DNA from: Burkholderia dolosa
GTDB taxonomy: Bacteria; Pseudomonadota; Gammaproteobacteria; Burkholderiales; Burkholderiaceae
DNA: 64,000 bases
Direction of reading: 5' to 3'
NCBI RefSeq assembly: GCF_902499135.1
Contig: NZ_CABVPR010000020.1
Span: 24,491-88,490, forward strand
In this document: piece by piece, positions 38,610 to 50,161 of the stretch
How positions within the stretch are numbered: position 1 is the stretch's first letter
How the letters are laid out: the number at the start of each line of letters is the position of its first letter
Notes under the pieces: generated by a model
What the model was told of the DNA's origin: nothing
The model's database searches: none
What the model saw: only the letters and a program-made list of their open reading frames with translations
Position numbers and translations under genes: made by a program

Positions 38610-39116
38610 TCAGGACGTCAACGTCTTCAGCACACTCGCCGCATCGCTCACTTCGAATTTGCCCGGCGCTTCGACGGCCAGCGTCTTGACCACACCGTCG
38701 TCGACCACCATCGCGTAGCGCAGGGAACGAATTCCCATGCCACGCGCGGACAAATCCTGCGTCAGCCCCAGCGCATGAGTGAAAGCCGCGCTGCCGTCCG
38801 CGATCATGCGCACCTTGCCCGCGGTGTGCAGATCACGTCCCCATGCGCCCATCACGAATGCGTCGTTGACGGACACGCACCAGATCTCGTCGATGCCCGC
38901 CGAGCGCAACCGCTCCGCGTGCTCGACGTAGCCCGGCACATGCTGCGCCGAACAGGTCGGCGTGAAAGCGCCCGGCAATCCGAAGATCACCACGCGCTTG
39001 CCCGCGACCTGATCGCGCACGCCGAAGGCATTCGGCCCCGGCGTGCAGCCTGCGCGCGCGTCGTCGACGAACTCGAACAATTGCGCGTCGGGCAGCGCGT
39101 CGCCCACTTGAATCAT
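38610..39116 (-). CDS. Prx5/AhpE-like peroxiredoxin
   Basis: A 168-residue peroxiredoxin of the Prx5 (type II) group, which reduces peroxides with glutaredoxin or thioredoxin. The peroxidatic cysteine is C55 in GLPGAFTPTCSAQHVPGY; C24 and C80 are also present and might take part in resolution. The ATG at 39116 (MIQVGDALPDAQLFEF) is the family start; a longer upstream frame lacks support. It lies between ftsZ and lpxC, an arrangement I believe is common in betaproteobacteria. Confidence 0.92.
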   Translation of the reverse strand: MIQVGDALPDAQLFEFVDDARAGCTPGPNAFGVRDQVAGKRVVIFGLPGAFTPTCSAQHVPGYVEHAERLRSAGIDEIWCVSVNDAFVMGAWGRDLHTAGKVRMIADGSAAFTHALGLTQDLSARGMGIRSLRYAMVVDDGVVKTLAVEAPGKFEVSDAASVLKTLTS

Positions 39117-39301
39117 GGCTGGTCCCTCATAGCGATACGGTTTTTCGGCGTGTCGCGGACAGCACGGCCCCTCCCGCCTCGCTCGCGCGAAGAGGGCACG
39201 TCTCCCGGCCCGGCGTCGCAGCCGACGCGGCCTGTCGTGGTCCGTAGCATCCGTCACGCCGGCTACACCGCGGCACGGGGCCGCGGCTTCGCCTGTGTGC
39301 G

Positions 39302-40501
39302 TCAGTCAGCCTGCTTGCGCAGGAAAGCCGGAATGTCGTACGTGTCGACACCCTTTTCCTGCAGCGCCTGCACGTGCGATGCCGCGGTTTCGCGCGAATT
39401 GCGCCACACCGCCGGCGTGTCGAGCGCGCCGTAGTCGGCCGTGCTGACGTGATGAGCCGGTGCATAGCCGTTGTGCGATACCGCGTTGACCGGCTGGTTG
39501 TCGGTACCCGTGCGCAGCAGCGTCATCGGCGCGGACTGCTGCTTCTTCGCTGCCCGGCCCAGCCCCGTCGCGACCACCGTCACGCGCAGCGCATCGCCCA
39601 TCGCGTCGTCGTACACCGCACCGAAGATCACCGTCGCGTCTTCCGCCGCGTAGCTCTTGATCGTGTTCATCACTTCGCGCGTTTCCGACAGGCGCAGCGA
39701 ACGGCTCGACGTGATGTTGACCAGCACGCCGCGCGCACCCGACAGATCGACGCCTTCGAGCAGCGGGCTCGCCACCGCCTGTTCGGCCGCGAGGCGCGCG
39801 CGATCGACGCCGGCGACCGTCGCCGTGCCCATCATCGCCTTGCCCTGCTCGCCCATCACCGTCTTCACGTCTTCGAAGTCGACGTTCACGAGGCCGTCGA
39901 CGTTGATGATTTCGGCGATGCCGGCGACCGCGTTGTTCAGCACGTCGTCCGCGCACTGGAAGCACTTGTCCATCTCGGCGTCGTCGCCCATCACGTCGAA
40001 CAGCTTGTCGTTCAGCACGACGATCAGCGAGTCGACGTGATCCTCCAGCTGCTGCGAACCGGCTTCGGCGACGCGCATCCGCTTGCCGCCTTCGAACTCG
40101 AACGGCTTGCTGACGACACCGACCGTCAGAATGCCCATCTCCTTCGCGATCTGCGCGACGACCGGTGCCGCGCCCGTGCCCGTGCCGCCGCCCATGCCGG
40201 CGGTGATGAACACCATGTGCGCACCGCGCAGCGCATCGGCGATGCGCTCGCGCGCCTCTTCTGCCGCCGCGCGGCCCATTTCCGGCTTCGCACCGGCGCC
40301 GAGGCCCGTGTTGCCCAGCTGGATCACCGACGGTGCGCGCGAACGCGACAGCGCCTGCGCATCCGTGTTCATCACGATGAAGTCGACGCCCTGCACGCCA
40401 CGGTTGATCATGTGCTGCACGGCATTGCCGCCAGCGCCGCCAACGCCGACCACCTTGATGATGGTGCCGTTGGTTTCGGTTTCCAGCATTTCGAATTCCA
40501 T
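39302..40501 (-). CDS. ftsZ: Cell division GTPase FtsZ
   Basis: Tubulin homologue that forms the Z ring. The ATG at 40501 (MEFEMLETETNGTIIKVVG) has GGAGGCAACA just before it and gives 399 residues. The nucleotide-binding segments GVGGAGGNAV and the tubulin signature GGGTGTGAAPVVA are intact; the T7 loop region VNVDFEDVKTVM is present. A variable linker leads to the conserved C-terminal peptide (DTYDIPAFLRKQAD) that binds FtsA and ZipA-type partners. The 183-bp gap to ftsA may hold an extra promoter. Confidence 0.98.
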   Translation of the reverse strand: MEFEMLETETNGTIIKVVGVGGAGGNAVQHMINRGVQGVDFIVMNTDAQALSRSRAPSVIQLGNTGLGAGAKPEMGRAAAEEARERIADALRGAHMVFITAGMGGGTGTGAAPVVAQIAKEMGILTVGVVSKPFEFEGGKRMRVAEAGSQQLEDHVDSLIVVLNDKLFDVMGDDAEMDKCFQCADDVLNNAVAGIAEIINVDGLVNVDFEDVKTVMGEQGKAMMGTATVAGVDRARLAAEQAVASPLLEGVDLSGARGVLVNITSSRSLRLSETREVMNTIKSYAAEDATVIFGAVYDDAMGDALRVTVVATGLGRAAKKQQSAPMTLLRTGTDNQPVNAVSHNGYAPAHHVSTADYGALDTPAVWRNSRETAASHVQALQEKGVDTYDIPAFLRKQAD

Positions 40502-40684
40502 TGTTGCCTCCGTCAAGAAAATTGCTGCTACTCGGCCGTTATTCGGCGGAAGATCGGGCAACCTTCCGTCGCGCGCCAGCCGCCGGCACCAGCGCGAATT
40601 TCGATTCGTTTCGTCCCGGAAAAACGCCGGACCGCTCCGGGTTTCCGTCACTCCGTCCGGCTCGGCATGCCGAGCCGCCGGTAC

Positions 40685-41917
40685 TTAAAAATTGCTCAGG
40701 AACCACTCCTTCATCCGCGAGAAGATCTGCCCCGCGTTGCCGGACTGCACGGCGACCTTGCGGCCGCGCATGCGCTGCGCGCTGCCTTCGACGAGCAGCC
40801 CCATCGCCGTCGAATAGCGCGGGTTGCGCACGACGTCGGCGAGGCCGCCTGCGTACTCCGGCGCACCGATGCGCACCGGCTTCAGGAAAATGTCTTCGCC
40901 GAGCTCGACCATGCCCGGCATCATCGCGGCGCCGCCGGTAATGACCACGCCGGAGCTCAGCAGTTCTTCGTAGCCCGACTCGCGCACGACCTGCTGCACG
41001 AGCGAGAACAGCTCCTCGACGCGCGGCTCGATCACCGCGGCGAGCGCCTGGCGCGACAGCGTGCGCGGGCCGCGCTCGCCGAGGCCCGGCACTTCGACCA
41101 TCTCGTCCGGATCGGCGAGCGCCTGCTTCGCGATCCCGTAGCCGACCTTGATGTCTTCCGCGTCGGGCGTCGGCGTGCGCAGCGCCATCGCGATGTCGCT
41201 CGTGATCTGGTCGCCGGCGATCGGAATCACCGCCGTGTGGCGAATCGCGCCTTCCGCGAAGATCGCGATGTCGGTCGTGCCGCCGCCGATGTCGACGAGC
41301 ACGACGCCGAGATCCTTCTCGTCCTCGGTCAGCACCGCGAGCGACGACGCGAGCGGCTGCAGGATCAGGTCGTTGACTTCGAGCCCGCAGCGGCGCACGC
41401 ACTTGACGATGTTCTGCGCGGCGCTCACCGCGCCCGTCACGATGTGCACCTTCACCTCGAGGCGGATGCCGCTCATCCCGATCGGCTCGCGCACGTCTTC
41501 CTGGCCGTCGATGATGAATTCCTGCGTGAGGATGTGCAGCACCTGCTGGTCGGTCGGGATGTTGATCGCCTTCGCGGTCTCGATCACGCGCGCGACGTCG
41601 GTCTGCGTGACTTCCTTGTCCTTGATCGCGACCATCCCGCTCGAATTGAAGCTGCGAATGTGGCTGCCCGCGATGCCCGTGAACACGTTGGTGATCTTGC
41701 AGTCGGCCATCAGCTCGGCTTCCTCGAGCGCGCGCTGAATCGACTGCACGGTGGCCTCGATGTTGACCACCACACCCTTCTTCAGACCCTTCGATTCGCT
41801 CTGGCCGAGACCGATCACCTCGTAATGCCCTTCGCCCTTCAGCTCGGCGACGATGGCCACGACCTTCGACGTGCCGATGTCGAGGGCAACCAGCAGATCC
41901 TTGTAGTCTTTGCTCAT
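40685..41917 (-). CDS. ftsA: Cell division protein FtsA
   Basis: Actin-like protein that anchors FtsZ to the membrane. The ATG at 41917 (MSKDYKDLLVALDIGTSKV) gives 410 residues. The actin-fold phosphate loops are visible: ALDIGTSKVVAIVAE at the N-terminus and GVVLVDIGGGTTDIAIF near residue 200. The C-terminus (GQIFSRMKEWFLSNF) is the amphipathic membrane-binding helix. The ftsQ-ftsA gap is 26 bp. Confidence 0.97.
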   Translation of the reverse strand: MSKDYKDLLVALDIGTSKVVAIVAELKGEGHYEVIGLGQSESKGLKKGVVVNIEATVQSIQRALEEAELMADCKITNVFTGIAGSHIRSFNSSGMVAIKDKEVTQTDVARVIETAKAINIPTDQQVLHILTQEFIIDGQEDVREPIGMSGIRLEVKVHIVTGAVSAAQNIVKCVRRCGLEVNDLILQPLASSLAVLTEDEKDLGVVLVDIGGGTTDIAIFAEGAIRHTAVIPIAGDQITSDIAMALRTPTPDAEDIKVGYGIAKQALADPDEMVEVPGLGERGPRTLSRQALAAVIEPRVEELFSLVQQVVRESGYEELLSSGVVITGGAAMMPGMVELGEDIFLKPVRIGAPEYAGGLADVVRNPRYSTAMGLLVEGSAQRMRGRKVAVQSGNAGQIFSRMKEWFLSNF

Positions 41918-41943
41918 AAAGTGCTCTTGCGTGTGATCTCTCG

Positions 41944-42696
41944 TTACTTCTTGCGCTTGTCGGTATCGGGCAGGAACCGCATGCCTGCCGCGCGAATCGC
42001 GAATCCGTTCGGATAGCGCAGGTCCGCGTACTCGATGTCGTTGCCCCAGCGCTCCGTGACGGCCGGCCACGCGGCGACGAGGCGCTGGGTGCGGTCATGC
42101 AGCGTATCGCTGTTGCGCTCCCTGCCCAGCTCGACCTGCATGCCGTTCGACAGCTTCACCGTCCACGCGTAGCGCGCCGACAGCGTCACTTCTTCCGGCG
42201 CCGCCTTCAGCGGCGCAAACCATTTCTCGAAGTCGCGATACCGCGACACGACTTCCTTCGCACTGCCCTCCGGGCCGTCGAACGCGGGCAGCTCCTGATC
42301 GAGTTCGCCTTGGTTCGCGGTGAACAGTTCGCCGTCGACGCTCACCAGCTGGCTGCTGCCCCACGTCCCGAGCGGTTTGTACTCCTCGAGCGTGACGGCG
42401 AGCGCGTTCGGCCACACGCGGCGCACGCTCGCGTGGCGCACCCACGGCATCTGCTCGAACGCCGCGCGTGCCGCGTCGAGGTCGACCGTGAAGAAATTGC
42501 CCTTCAGCCGGCCGACCACGCCTGCGCGCACCGTCGGCGTGTTGATGTGCTCGGTGTCGCCGTCGATCCGGATCTCGCGCAGCGCGAACGTCGGACGCTG
42601 GATCAGCCAGTAGCAGCCGGCCGCCGCCAACACGAGCAGCAGCAGCGCGTACAGCGCGCTGGCGGCAAGGTTGAGTTGGCGAACGTTGTTCCACAT
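41944..42696 (-). CDS. ftsQ: Cell division protein FtsQ
   Basis: Bitopic divisome protein linking FtsL/FtsB to other components. The 250-residue protein has one membrane helix (residues about 13-32, ALYALLLLVLAAAGCYWLI), then a POTRA domain (FALREIRIDGDTEHINTPTV) and the FtsQ beta domain (MPWVRHASVRRVWPNALAV, VSVDGELFTANQ). The C-terminus is basic. It follows ddlB by 19 bp. Confidence 0.95.
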   Translation of the reverse strand: MWNNVRQLNLAASALYALLLLVLAAAGCYWLIQRPTFALREIRIDGDTEHINTPTVRAGVVGRLKGNFFTVDLDAARAAFEQMPWVRHASVRRVWPNALAVTLEEYKPLGTWGSSQLVSVDGELFTANQGELDQELPAFDGPEGSAKEVVSRYRDFEKWFAPLKAAPEEVTLSARYAWTVKLSNGMQVELGRERNSDTLHDRTQRLVAAWPAVTERWGNDIEYADLRYPNGFAIRAAGMRFLPDTDKRKK

Positions 42697-42715
42697 ACGT
42701 CGTTCCGTTCCTGCG

Positions 42716-43657
42716 TCAGTCGTTGAGCGTGAGCGACAGCACCTTCACGACCAGTTCCGAATAGCCGATGCCGATCGCGCGCGCCGCTTTCGGCGGCAGC
42801 GAGTGGTCGGTCATCCCGGGGGCCGTGTTCACTTCAAGGAAATACGCGTTGCCTTGCGCATCGAGCATGAAGTCCGCACGGCCCCAGTCGGTGCAGCCGA
42901 GCACGTCGAACGCGCGCCGCGCGATGCGCTTCAGCTCCGCTTCCTTGTCGGCCGGCAGCCCGCACGGAATCAGGTACTGCGTGTCGTTCGCGACGTACTT
43001 CGCGTGATAGTCGTAGAACTCGCCGGCCGGCACGATCTTGATCAGCGGCAGGTCGAGATCGCCGGCGATGCACGCTGTGTATTCGCCGCCGCCTTCGATG
43101 CTCTTCTCGACGATCACGATCTTGTCGTGCGTCGCCGCTTCCGACAGCGCGGCCGGCAACGCGTCGGCCGTCTTCACCTTCAGCACCGCGACGCTCGAGC
43201 CTTCGCTCGCCGGCTTCACGAACAGCGGCAGGCCGAGCTTCGCGACGATCTCCGTCGCACGCGCCGCGTAGTCGTCGCCGCGCATCACCGTCTCGAACGG
43301 CGGCGTCGGCACGCCGGTCTGCTGCCACACGAGCTTCGTGCGGAACTTGTCGAGCCCGAGCGCCGAACCGAGCACGCCGCTGCCCGTATAGCGGATCCCG
43401 TAGAAATCGAGCGCGCCCTGGATCTGGCCGTTCTCGCCGTAGCCGCCGTGCAGCGCGTTGAACGCGCGCACGAAGCCTTCGTCCTTCAGCGCGGACAGCG
43501 GCCGCTCGGCCGGGTCGAACGGATGCGCGTCGACGCCCGCGTCGCGCAGGCCCTGCAGCACGAGGCGGCCCGAGGTGAGCGACACCTCGCGCTCGGCGGA
43601 CTCGCCGCCGAACAACACCGCCACCTTGCCGAAACGTTTCGGATCGATCCCGCTCAT
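42716..43657 (-). CDS. ddlB: D-alanine--D-alanine ligase
   Basis: ATP-grasp ligase that makes D-Ala-D-Ala for the peptidoglycan stem. The 313-residue protein has [19 protein letters not shown] near the N-terminus, [19 protein letters not shown] near residue 69, the ATP-grasp [19 protein letters not shown], and the metal-binding [16 protein letters not shown] near 268. Only 1 bp separates it from the murC stop. Confidence 0.97.
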   Translation of the reverse strand: MSGIDPKRFGKVAVLFGGESAEREVSLTSGRLVLQGLRDAGVDAHPFDPAERPLSALKDEGFVRAFNALHGGYGENGQIQGALDFYGIRYTGSGVLGSALGLDKFRTKLVWQQTGVPTPPFETVMRGDDYAARATEIVAKLGLPLFVKPASEGSSVAVLKVKTADALPAALSEAATHDKIVIVEKSIEGGGEYTACIAGDLDLPLIKIVPAGEFYDYHAKYVANDTQYLIPCGLPADKEAELKRIARRAFDVLGCTDWGRADFMLDAQGNAYFLEVNTAPGMTDHSLPPKAARAIGIGYSELVVKVLSLTLND

Positions 43658-43658
43658 G

Positions 43659-45052
<1,394 letters not shown>

Positions 45053-45056
<4 letters not shown>

Positions 45057-46156
45057 TGCAGTTCTTCCAGGTTCGCGCCGGCCACCGTCGCGCAGATCCG
45101 CGCGACTTCGTCGGTGGCCTCCGGCTTCGCCAATGAGCGCGAACGCTCGGCCATGTCCGCGAGCGACGCCCGCGACTGGCCGCGCAGCCAGTCGGCGAGC
45201 AGATCCGCCGACAGGTCGCGTTGTTGCACCAGCACCGCCGCGCCCGCATCGGCGAGGAACGCGGCGTTGGTCGTCTGGTGATCGTCGACCGCGTACGGGA
45301 ACGGCACGAACAGCGCCGCGACGCCCACCGCCGCGATTTCCGATACCGTCATCGCACCCGAGCGGCAGATCACGAGATCGGCCGCCGCATACGCGGCCGC
45401 CATGTCGTCGATGAACGGCACGAGCCGCACGTCGTCGCCGGCCGTAAAGCCGGCCGCCTCGTAGTTCGCCTTCAGCGCGTCGATATGCTTCGCGCCGGCC
45501 TGATGCACGATGCGCGGGCGCTCGCCCGGCGCCAGCAGCGCGAGCGCGCGCGGCACGACTTCGTTCAGCGCGGCCGCGCCGAGACTGCCGCCGACGACCA
45601 GCACGTTCAGCGGACCGCTGCGCGCCGCATAGCGTGCTTTGGGCGGTTCCGTGCGCGCAAGTTCCGCACGAATCGGATTGCCGGTCCATTCGGCGTGCGG
45701 CAGCGCGCCGGGGAACGCGACGAGCACGCGTTTCGCGAATTTCGCGAGCACCTTGTTCGCGAGACCCGCGATCGAATTCTGTTCGTGCAGCACGAGCGGC
45801 CGCCCCGACAGCGCGGCCATCACGCCCGCCGGGAACGTGATGTAGCCGCCCATCCCGAGCACGACGTCCGGCCGCACGCGACGCAGCGCGCCGAGGCTCT
45901 GCGAGCACGCGCGCAGCAGGTTGAACGGCAGCGCGAGCTTGGTCTTCAGCCCCTTGCCGCGCAGCCCGCCGAAGCGTACGTACTCCATCGGAATGCCGTG
46001 CTTCGGCACGAGCGTCGCTTCCATCCCGGCCGGATTGCCGAGCCAGACGACGCGCCAGCCCGCCGCTTCCATCCGGTGCGCGACCGCGAGCCCCGGGAAC
46101 ACGTGCCCGCCGGTGCCGCCGGCCATCACCATCAGCGTGCGTCGCGACGCGGTCAT
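45053..46156 (-). CDS. murG: UDP-GlcNAc:lipid I N-acetylglucosaminyltransferase
   Basis: Converts lipid I to lipid II on the inner face of the membrane. The ATG at 46156 ([20 protein letters not shown]) overlaps the ftsW stop and gives 367 residues. The glycine-rich loop [16 protein letters not shown], the second loop [16 protein letters not shown] and the donor-binding [20 protein letters not shown] and [12 protein letters not shown] segments are all present. Confidence 0.98.
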
Positions 46157-47436
46157 ACCTTGCCTCCGCGCATCAGCACCCGGTTTTCGTAGTCGACCCG
46201 CAGCAGCACCGCGAGCGCGACGCAGTTCAGCAGAATGCCCGAGCCGCCGTAGCTGACCAGCGGCAGCGTCAGCCCCTTGGTCGGCAGCAGGCCGAGGTTC
46301 ACGCCCATGTTGATGAACGCCTGCGCGCCGAACCAGATGCCGATGCCCTTCGCCATCAGCCCCGCGAACGTGCGATCGAGCGCGAGCGCCTGACGGCCGA
46401 TTTCGAACGCACGCCGCACGATCCAGTAGAACAGCAGGATCACGACCAGCACGCCGACGAAGCCCAGCTCCTCGCCGATCACCGCGAGGATGAAGTCGGT
46501 ATGCGCTTCCGGCAGGTAGTTCAGCTTCTCGACGCTGCCGCCGAGGCCGACGCCGAACCATTCGCCGCGGCCGAACGCGATCAGCGAGTGCGTGAGCTGG
46601 TACGCCTTGCCCTGCGCATAGCGCTCGTCCCACGGATCGAGATACGCGAAAATCCGCTCGCGCCGCCACGGCGACAGCCACACGAGCATCGTGAACGTGC
46701 CGACCGCCGTCGCGACGAGGCCGCCGAACAGCTTGCCGTTCACGCCGCCGAGGAACAGCACGCCCATCGCGATCGCGGCGACCACCATGAACGCGCCCAT
46801 GTCCGGCTCGAGCAGCAGCAGCGCGCCGACGAGGCCGACCGCGAACGCCATCGGCAGGAAGCCTTTCGCGAAGCTCTGCATGTATTCCTGCTTGCGGACC
46901 GTGTAGTTCGCCGCGTAGATCGTCACCGCGAGCTTCATGATTTCCGACGGCTGCATGTTCGTGATGCCGAGCGGAATCCAGCGGCGCGCGCCGTTCACGC
47001 CCTTGCCGACGTGCGGAATCAGCACGATCACGAGGCCGACGAGCGCGATCAGGAAAAGATGCGGCGCGTACTTGTCCCACGTCGACACCGGCACGCGGAA
47101 CGCGATCACCGCCGCGATGAACGCGACGACGAGCGACACCGAGTGGCGCATCAGGAACGCGTAATCGTGGTACGACGCGTATTTCGGCGAATCGGGCATC
47201 GCGATCGACGCCGAATACACCATCACGACGCCGAGCCCGAGCAGCGCGATCGCGACCCACAGCAGCGAGTAGTCGAAGTCGAGCATCCGCGAGCGGCTCG
47301 GCCGCACGCCGTTGACGACGCTCGCGAGGCCGCCCGTCGCAGCGCGCGTGGCCGACGCGACGCGGCCGCCGGCGGCATTGCCGCCCGCGTCGCGCCGGTC
47401 GTTGAAACGGGACACGAGGCGATCGGACCAGCTCAT
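46153..47436 (-). CDS. ftsW: Septal peptidoglycan glycosyltransferase FtsW (SEDS)
   Basis: Polymerises lipid II at the septum together with FtsI. The ATG at 47436 ([20 protein letters not shown]) overlaps the murD stop and gives 427 residues; the first 50 are a hydrophilic extension. Ten or so helices follow (for example [20 protein letters not shown]). SEDS motifs are visible: [39 protein letters not shown] and [19 protein letters not shown]. Confidence 0.97.
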   Translation of the reverse strand: MSWSDRLVSRFNDRRDAGGNAAGGRVASATRAATGGLASVVNGVRPSRSRMLDFDYSLLWVAIALLGLGVVMVYSASIAMPDSPKYASYHDYAFLMRHSVSLVVAFIAAVIAFRVPVSTWDKYAPHLFLIALVGLVIVLIPHVGKGVNGARRWIPLGITNMQPSEIMKLAVTIYAANYTVRKQEYMQSFAKGFLPMAFAVGLVGALLLLEPDMGAFMVVAAIAMGVLFLGGVNGKLFGGLVATAVGTFTMLVWLSPWRRERIFAYLDPWDERYAQGKAYQLTHSLIAFGRGEWFGVGLGGSVEKLNYLPEAHTDFILAVIGEELGFVGVLVVILLFYWIVRRAFEIGRQALALDRTFAGLMAKGIGIWFGAQAFINMGVNLGLLPTKGLTLPLVSYGGSGILLNCVALAVLLRVDYENRVLMRGGKV

Positions 47437-48959
47437 GGCGTCGCTCCTTTGTCGATGGCGAGGTCGTCCACCGCCGCGCGGAACACTTCCGCGCGGTGGG
47501 CGTAATTGCGGAACATGTCGAGGCTCGCGCACGCGGGCGACAGCAGCACCGCATCGCCCGGTTCGGCGAGCGCCGCCGCCGCGCGCACGGCATCTTCGAG
47601 CGTCGGGTGATCGACGAGCGGCACGCCGGTTTCGGCGAGCGTCGCGCGGATCGCGGGCGCGTCGCGGCCGATCAGCATCACCGCACGGCACCAGCGCGCG
47701 ACCGGCGCGACGAGCGGCGCGAAATCCTGACCCTTGCCGTCGCCGCCGGCGATCAGCACGGTCTTCTGCGCAAGGCCGTCGAGCGCGGCAACCGTCGCGC
47801 CGACGTTCGTGCCCTTGCTGTCGTCGACGTAATCGACGTCTTCGATCGTCGCGATCACTTCGACGCGATGCGCTTCGCCGCGATACTCGCGCAGCGCATG
47901 CAGCAGCGGCGCGGCCGGCAGGTCGATCGCGCGCGCGAGCGCGAACGCGGACAGTGCGTTCGCCGCGTTGTGCAGCCCGCGAATGCGCAAAGCGTCGGCC
48001 GGCATCAGGCGCTTCAGCGCGATGTCGGGCGTATGTGCGGCGTCGCGCTTGCGGCGGCGAGTCGTCGTCGCGGCCTCGTCCGGTGCGTCGCGATCGACCG
48101 CTTCGACGAGCCATGCGATGCCGTTGTCGCGCGACAGTCCGTAGTCGCCGTCCTGCGTCGGCTCGTTCAGGCCGAACGTGATCGTGCGCGGCGCGTCGGC
48201 CGCGCCTGCCGCGGGCGCGAACTTCATCACGGCCGCGTCGTCGCGGTTCAGCACGCGCGTCGTCGTCGCGCCGAAGATGCGGCCCTTTGCGGCCGCGTAC
48301 GCGTCGAAGCTGCCGTGCCAGTCGAGGTGGTCCTGCGTGATGTTGAGGATCGCGGCCGCATCGGGCGCGAACGTGCGCGCAGTCTCCAGCTGGAAGCTCG
48401 ACAGTTCGAGCACCCACACGTCGGGCAGCGCCGTGTCGTCGATCGCGGCAGCGAGCCGGTCGAGCATCGCCGGGCTGATGTTGCCGGCGACGGCGACCTT
48501 CCTGCCCGCGCGCCGGCACAGCAGGCCGGCGAGACTCGTCGTCGTCGTCTTGCCGTTCGTGCCGGTGATCGCGAGCACCTTCGGCTGATAGCCGCTCGTG
48601 CCGAGCGAACGCAGCGCCTGCGCGAAGAACTCCAGTTCGCCCCACACCGCGATTCCGCGCTCGTTCGCGGCGGCGATCAGCGCCGCGAGCTCCGGTTCGA
48701 GCGGCGACAGGCCGGGGCTCAGCCCGACGATCTCGACGCCGCCGTCGAGCAGCGCGGGCGCGAACGGCCCGCCGACGAATTCCGCATCGATGCCTTCGGC
48801 CTGCAGCGCGGCAAGGTTGGGCGGCGCGTCGCGGGTATCCGCAATGCGCAGCCGGCACCCGTGCCTCGCGCACCACCGCGCGATCGCGAGGCCCGATTCT
48901 CCGAGCCCCAGCACGAGCACCATCGGCCGTTGCCGATCTCCAAACATCTCGCCAGACAT
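47433..48959 (-). CDS. murD: UDP-N-acetylmuramoyl-L-alanine--D-glutamate ligase
   Basis: Adds D-glutamate to the muramyl peptide. The 508-residue protein starts [20 protein letters not shown]. The ATP-binding motif [16 protein letters not shown] is near residue 129, and [11 protein letters not shown] and [19 protein letters not shown] are MurD hallmarks. It is longer than E. coli MurD (438) because of insertions such as a basic loop around [14 protein letters not shown]. The start follows mraY by 16 bp. Confidence 0.97.
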   Translation of the reverse strand: MSGEMFGDRQRPMVLVLGLGESGLAIARWCARHGCRLRIADTRDAPPNLAALQAEGIDAEFVGGPFAPALLDGGVEIVGLSPGLSPLEPELAALIAAANERGIAVWGELEFFAQALRSLGTSGYQPKVLAITGTNGKTTTTSLAGLLCRRAGRKVAVAGNISPAMLDRLAAAIDDTALPDVWVLELSSFQLETARTFAPDAAAILNITQDHLDWHGSFDAYAAAKGRIFGATTTRVLNRDDAAVMKFAPAAGAADAPRTITFGLNEPTQDGDYGLSRDNGIAWLVEAVDRDAPDEAATTTRRRKRDAAHTPDIALKRLMPADALRIRGLHNAANALSAFALARAIDLPAAPLLHALREYRGEAHRVEVIATIEDVDYVDDSKGTNVGATVAALDGLAQKTVLIAGGDGKGQDFAPLVAPVARWCRAVMLIGRDAPAIRATLAETGVPLVDHPTLEDAVRAAAALAEPGDAVLLSPACASLDMFRNYAHRAEVFRAAVDDLAIDKGATP

Positions 48960-48975
48960 CCTTGTTACCTTTCCT

Positions 48976-50145
48976 TTACCGCAGCTTGAGGGTGGACAGA
49001 CCGAACAGGCACAGCATCAGCGTGATGATCCAGAAACGCACCACCACCTGCGTTTCCTTCCAGCCGGACAGTTCGAAATGGTGATGCAGCGGCGCCATCT
49101 TGAAGATGCGCCGCCCCTCGCCATAGCGCTTTTTCGTGTACTTGAACCACGTGACCTGCAGCATCACCGACAGCGTTTCCGCGACGAAGATGCCGCCCAT
49201 GATGAACAGCACGATTTCCTGACGCACGATCACCGCGACCGTGCCGAGCGCGCCGCCGAGCGCCAGCGCGCCGACGTCGCCCATGAACACCTGCGCGGGG
49301 TGCGTGTTGTACCAGAGGAACGCGAGCCCGGCGCCGCCCATCGCCGAACAGAAGATCAGCAGTTCGCCGGCGCCCGGGATATGCGGGAATAGCAGGTATT
49401 TCGAATAGACCGAGCTGCCCATCACGTACGCAAATACGCCGAGCGACGCGCCGACCAGCACGACGGGCATGATCACGAGGCCGTCGAGGCCGTCGGTCAG
49501 GTTCACTGCGTTGCTCGCGCCGACGATCACGAAATAGGTGAGCGCGATGAAGCCCCACACGCCGAGCGGGTAGCTGATCGACTTCAGGAACGGCAGCATC
49601 AGGTCGGCCCGCGCGGGCAGCCCCATCGACAGCCCGCTTCTCACCCACGCCATGAACAGGTCGAACACGCGCACGTTGTTCGCCTCGGACACGCTGAACG
49701 CGAGGTACACGGCTGCGAACAGGCCGATCACCGACTGCCAGAAATACTTCTCGCGCGACGACATCCCGCGCGGATCCTTGTAGACGACCTTGCGGTAGTC
49801 GTCGACCCAGCCGATCACGCCGAAGCCGAACGTGACGAGCATCACGATCCAGATGAAACGGTTCGTCAGGTCGCCCCACAGCAGCGTCGCGACCGCGATG
49901 CCGATCAAGATCAGCACGCCGCCCATCGTCGGCGTGCCGGACTTGACGAGGTGAGTCTGCGGGCCATCCTTGCGCACGGCCTGGCCGACCTTCATTTCCG
50001 TCAGCTTGCGGATCACCCACGGTCCGCACACGAGCCCGATGCCGAGCGCGGTGATGGTAGCCATCACCGCACGGAACGTCAGGTACGTGAACAAGCGCAA
50101 AAAGCTTGCGTCTCCTTGCAGCCATTGCGCCAGCGCCAGCAGCAT
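48976..50145 (-). CDS. mraY: Phospho-N-acetylmuramoyl-pentapeptide transferase MraY
   Basis: Integral membrane enzyme that attaches the muramyl pentapeptide to undecaprenyl phosphate, making lipid I. The 389-residue protein has about ten helices and the family motifs [40 protein letters not shown] and [14 protein letters not shown], followed by [20 protein letters not shown]. It sits between murF (16 bp upstream) and murD (16 bp downstream). Confidence 0.98.
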   Translation of the reverse strand: MLLALAQWLQGDASFLRLFTYLTFRAVMATITALGIGLVCGPWVIRKLTEMKVGQAVRKDGPQTHLVKSGTPTMGGVLILIGIAVATLLWGDLTNRFIWIVMLVTFGFGVIGWVDDYRKVVYKDPRGMSSREKYFWQSVIGLFAAVYLAFSVSEANNVRVFDLFMAWVRSGLSMGLPARADLMLPFLKSISYPLGVWGFIALTYFVIVGASNAVNLTDGLDGLVIMPVVLVGASLGVFAYVMGSSVYSKYLLFPHIPGAGELLIFCSAMGGAGLAFLWYNTHPAQVFMGDVGALALGGALGTVAVIVRQEIVLFIMGGIFVAETLSVMLQVTWFKYTKKRYGEGRRIFKMAPLHHHFELSGWKETQVVVRFWIITLMLCLFGLSTLKLR

Positions 50146-50161
50146 GCTTCCTTCCTTCTAC

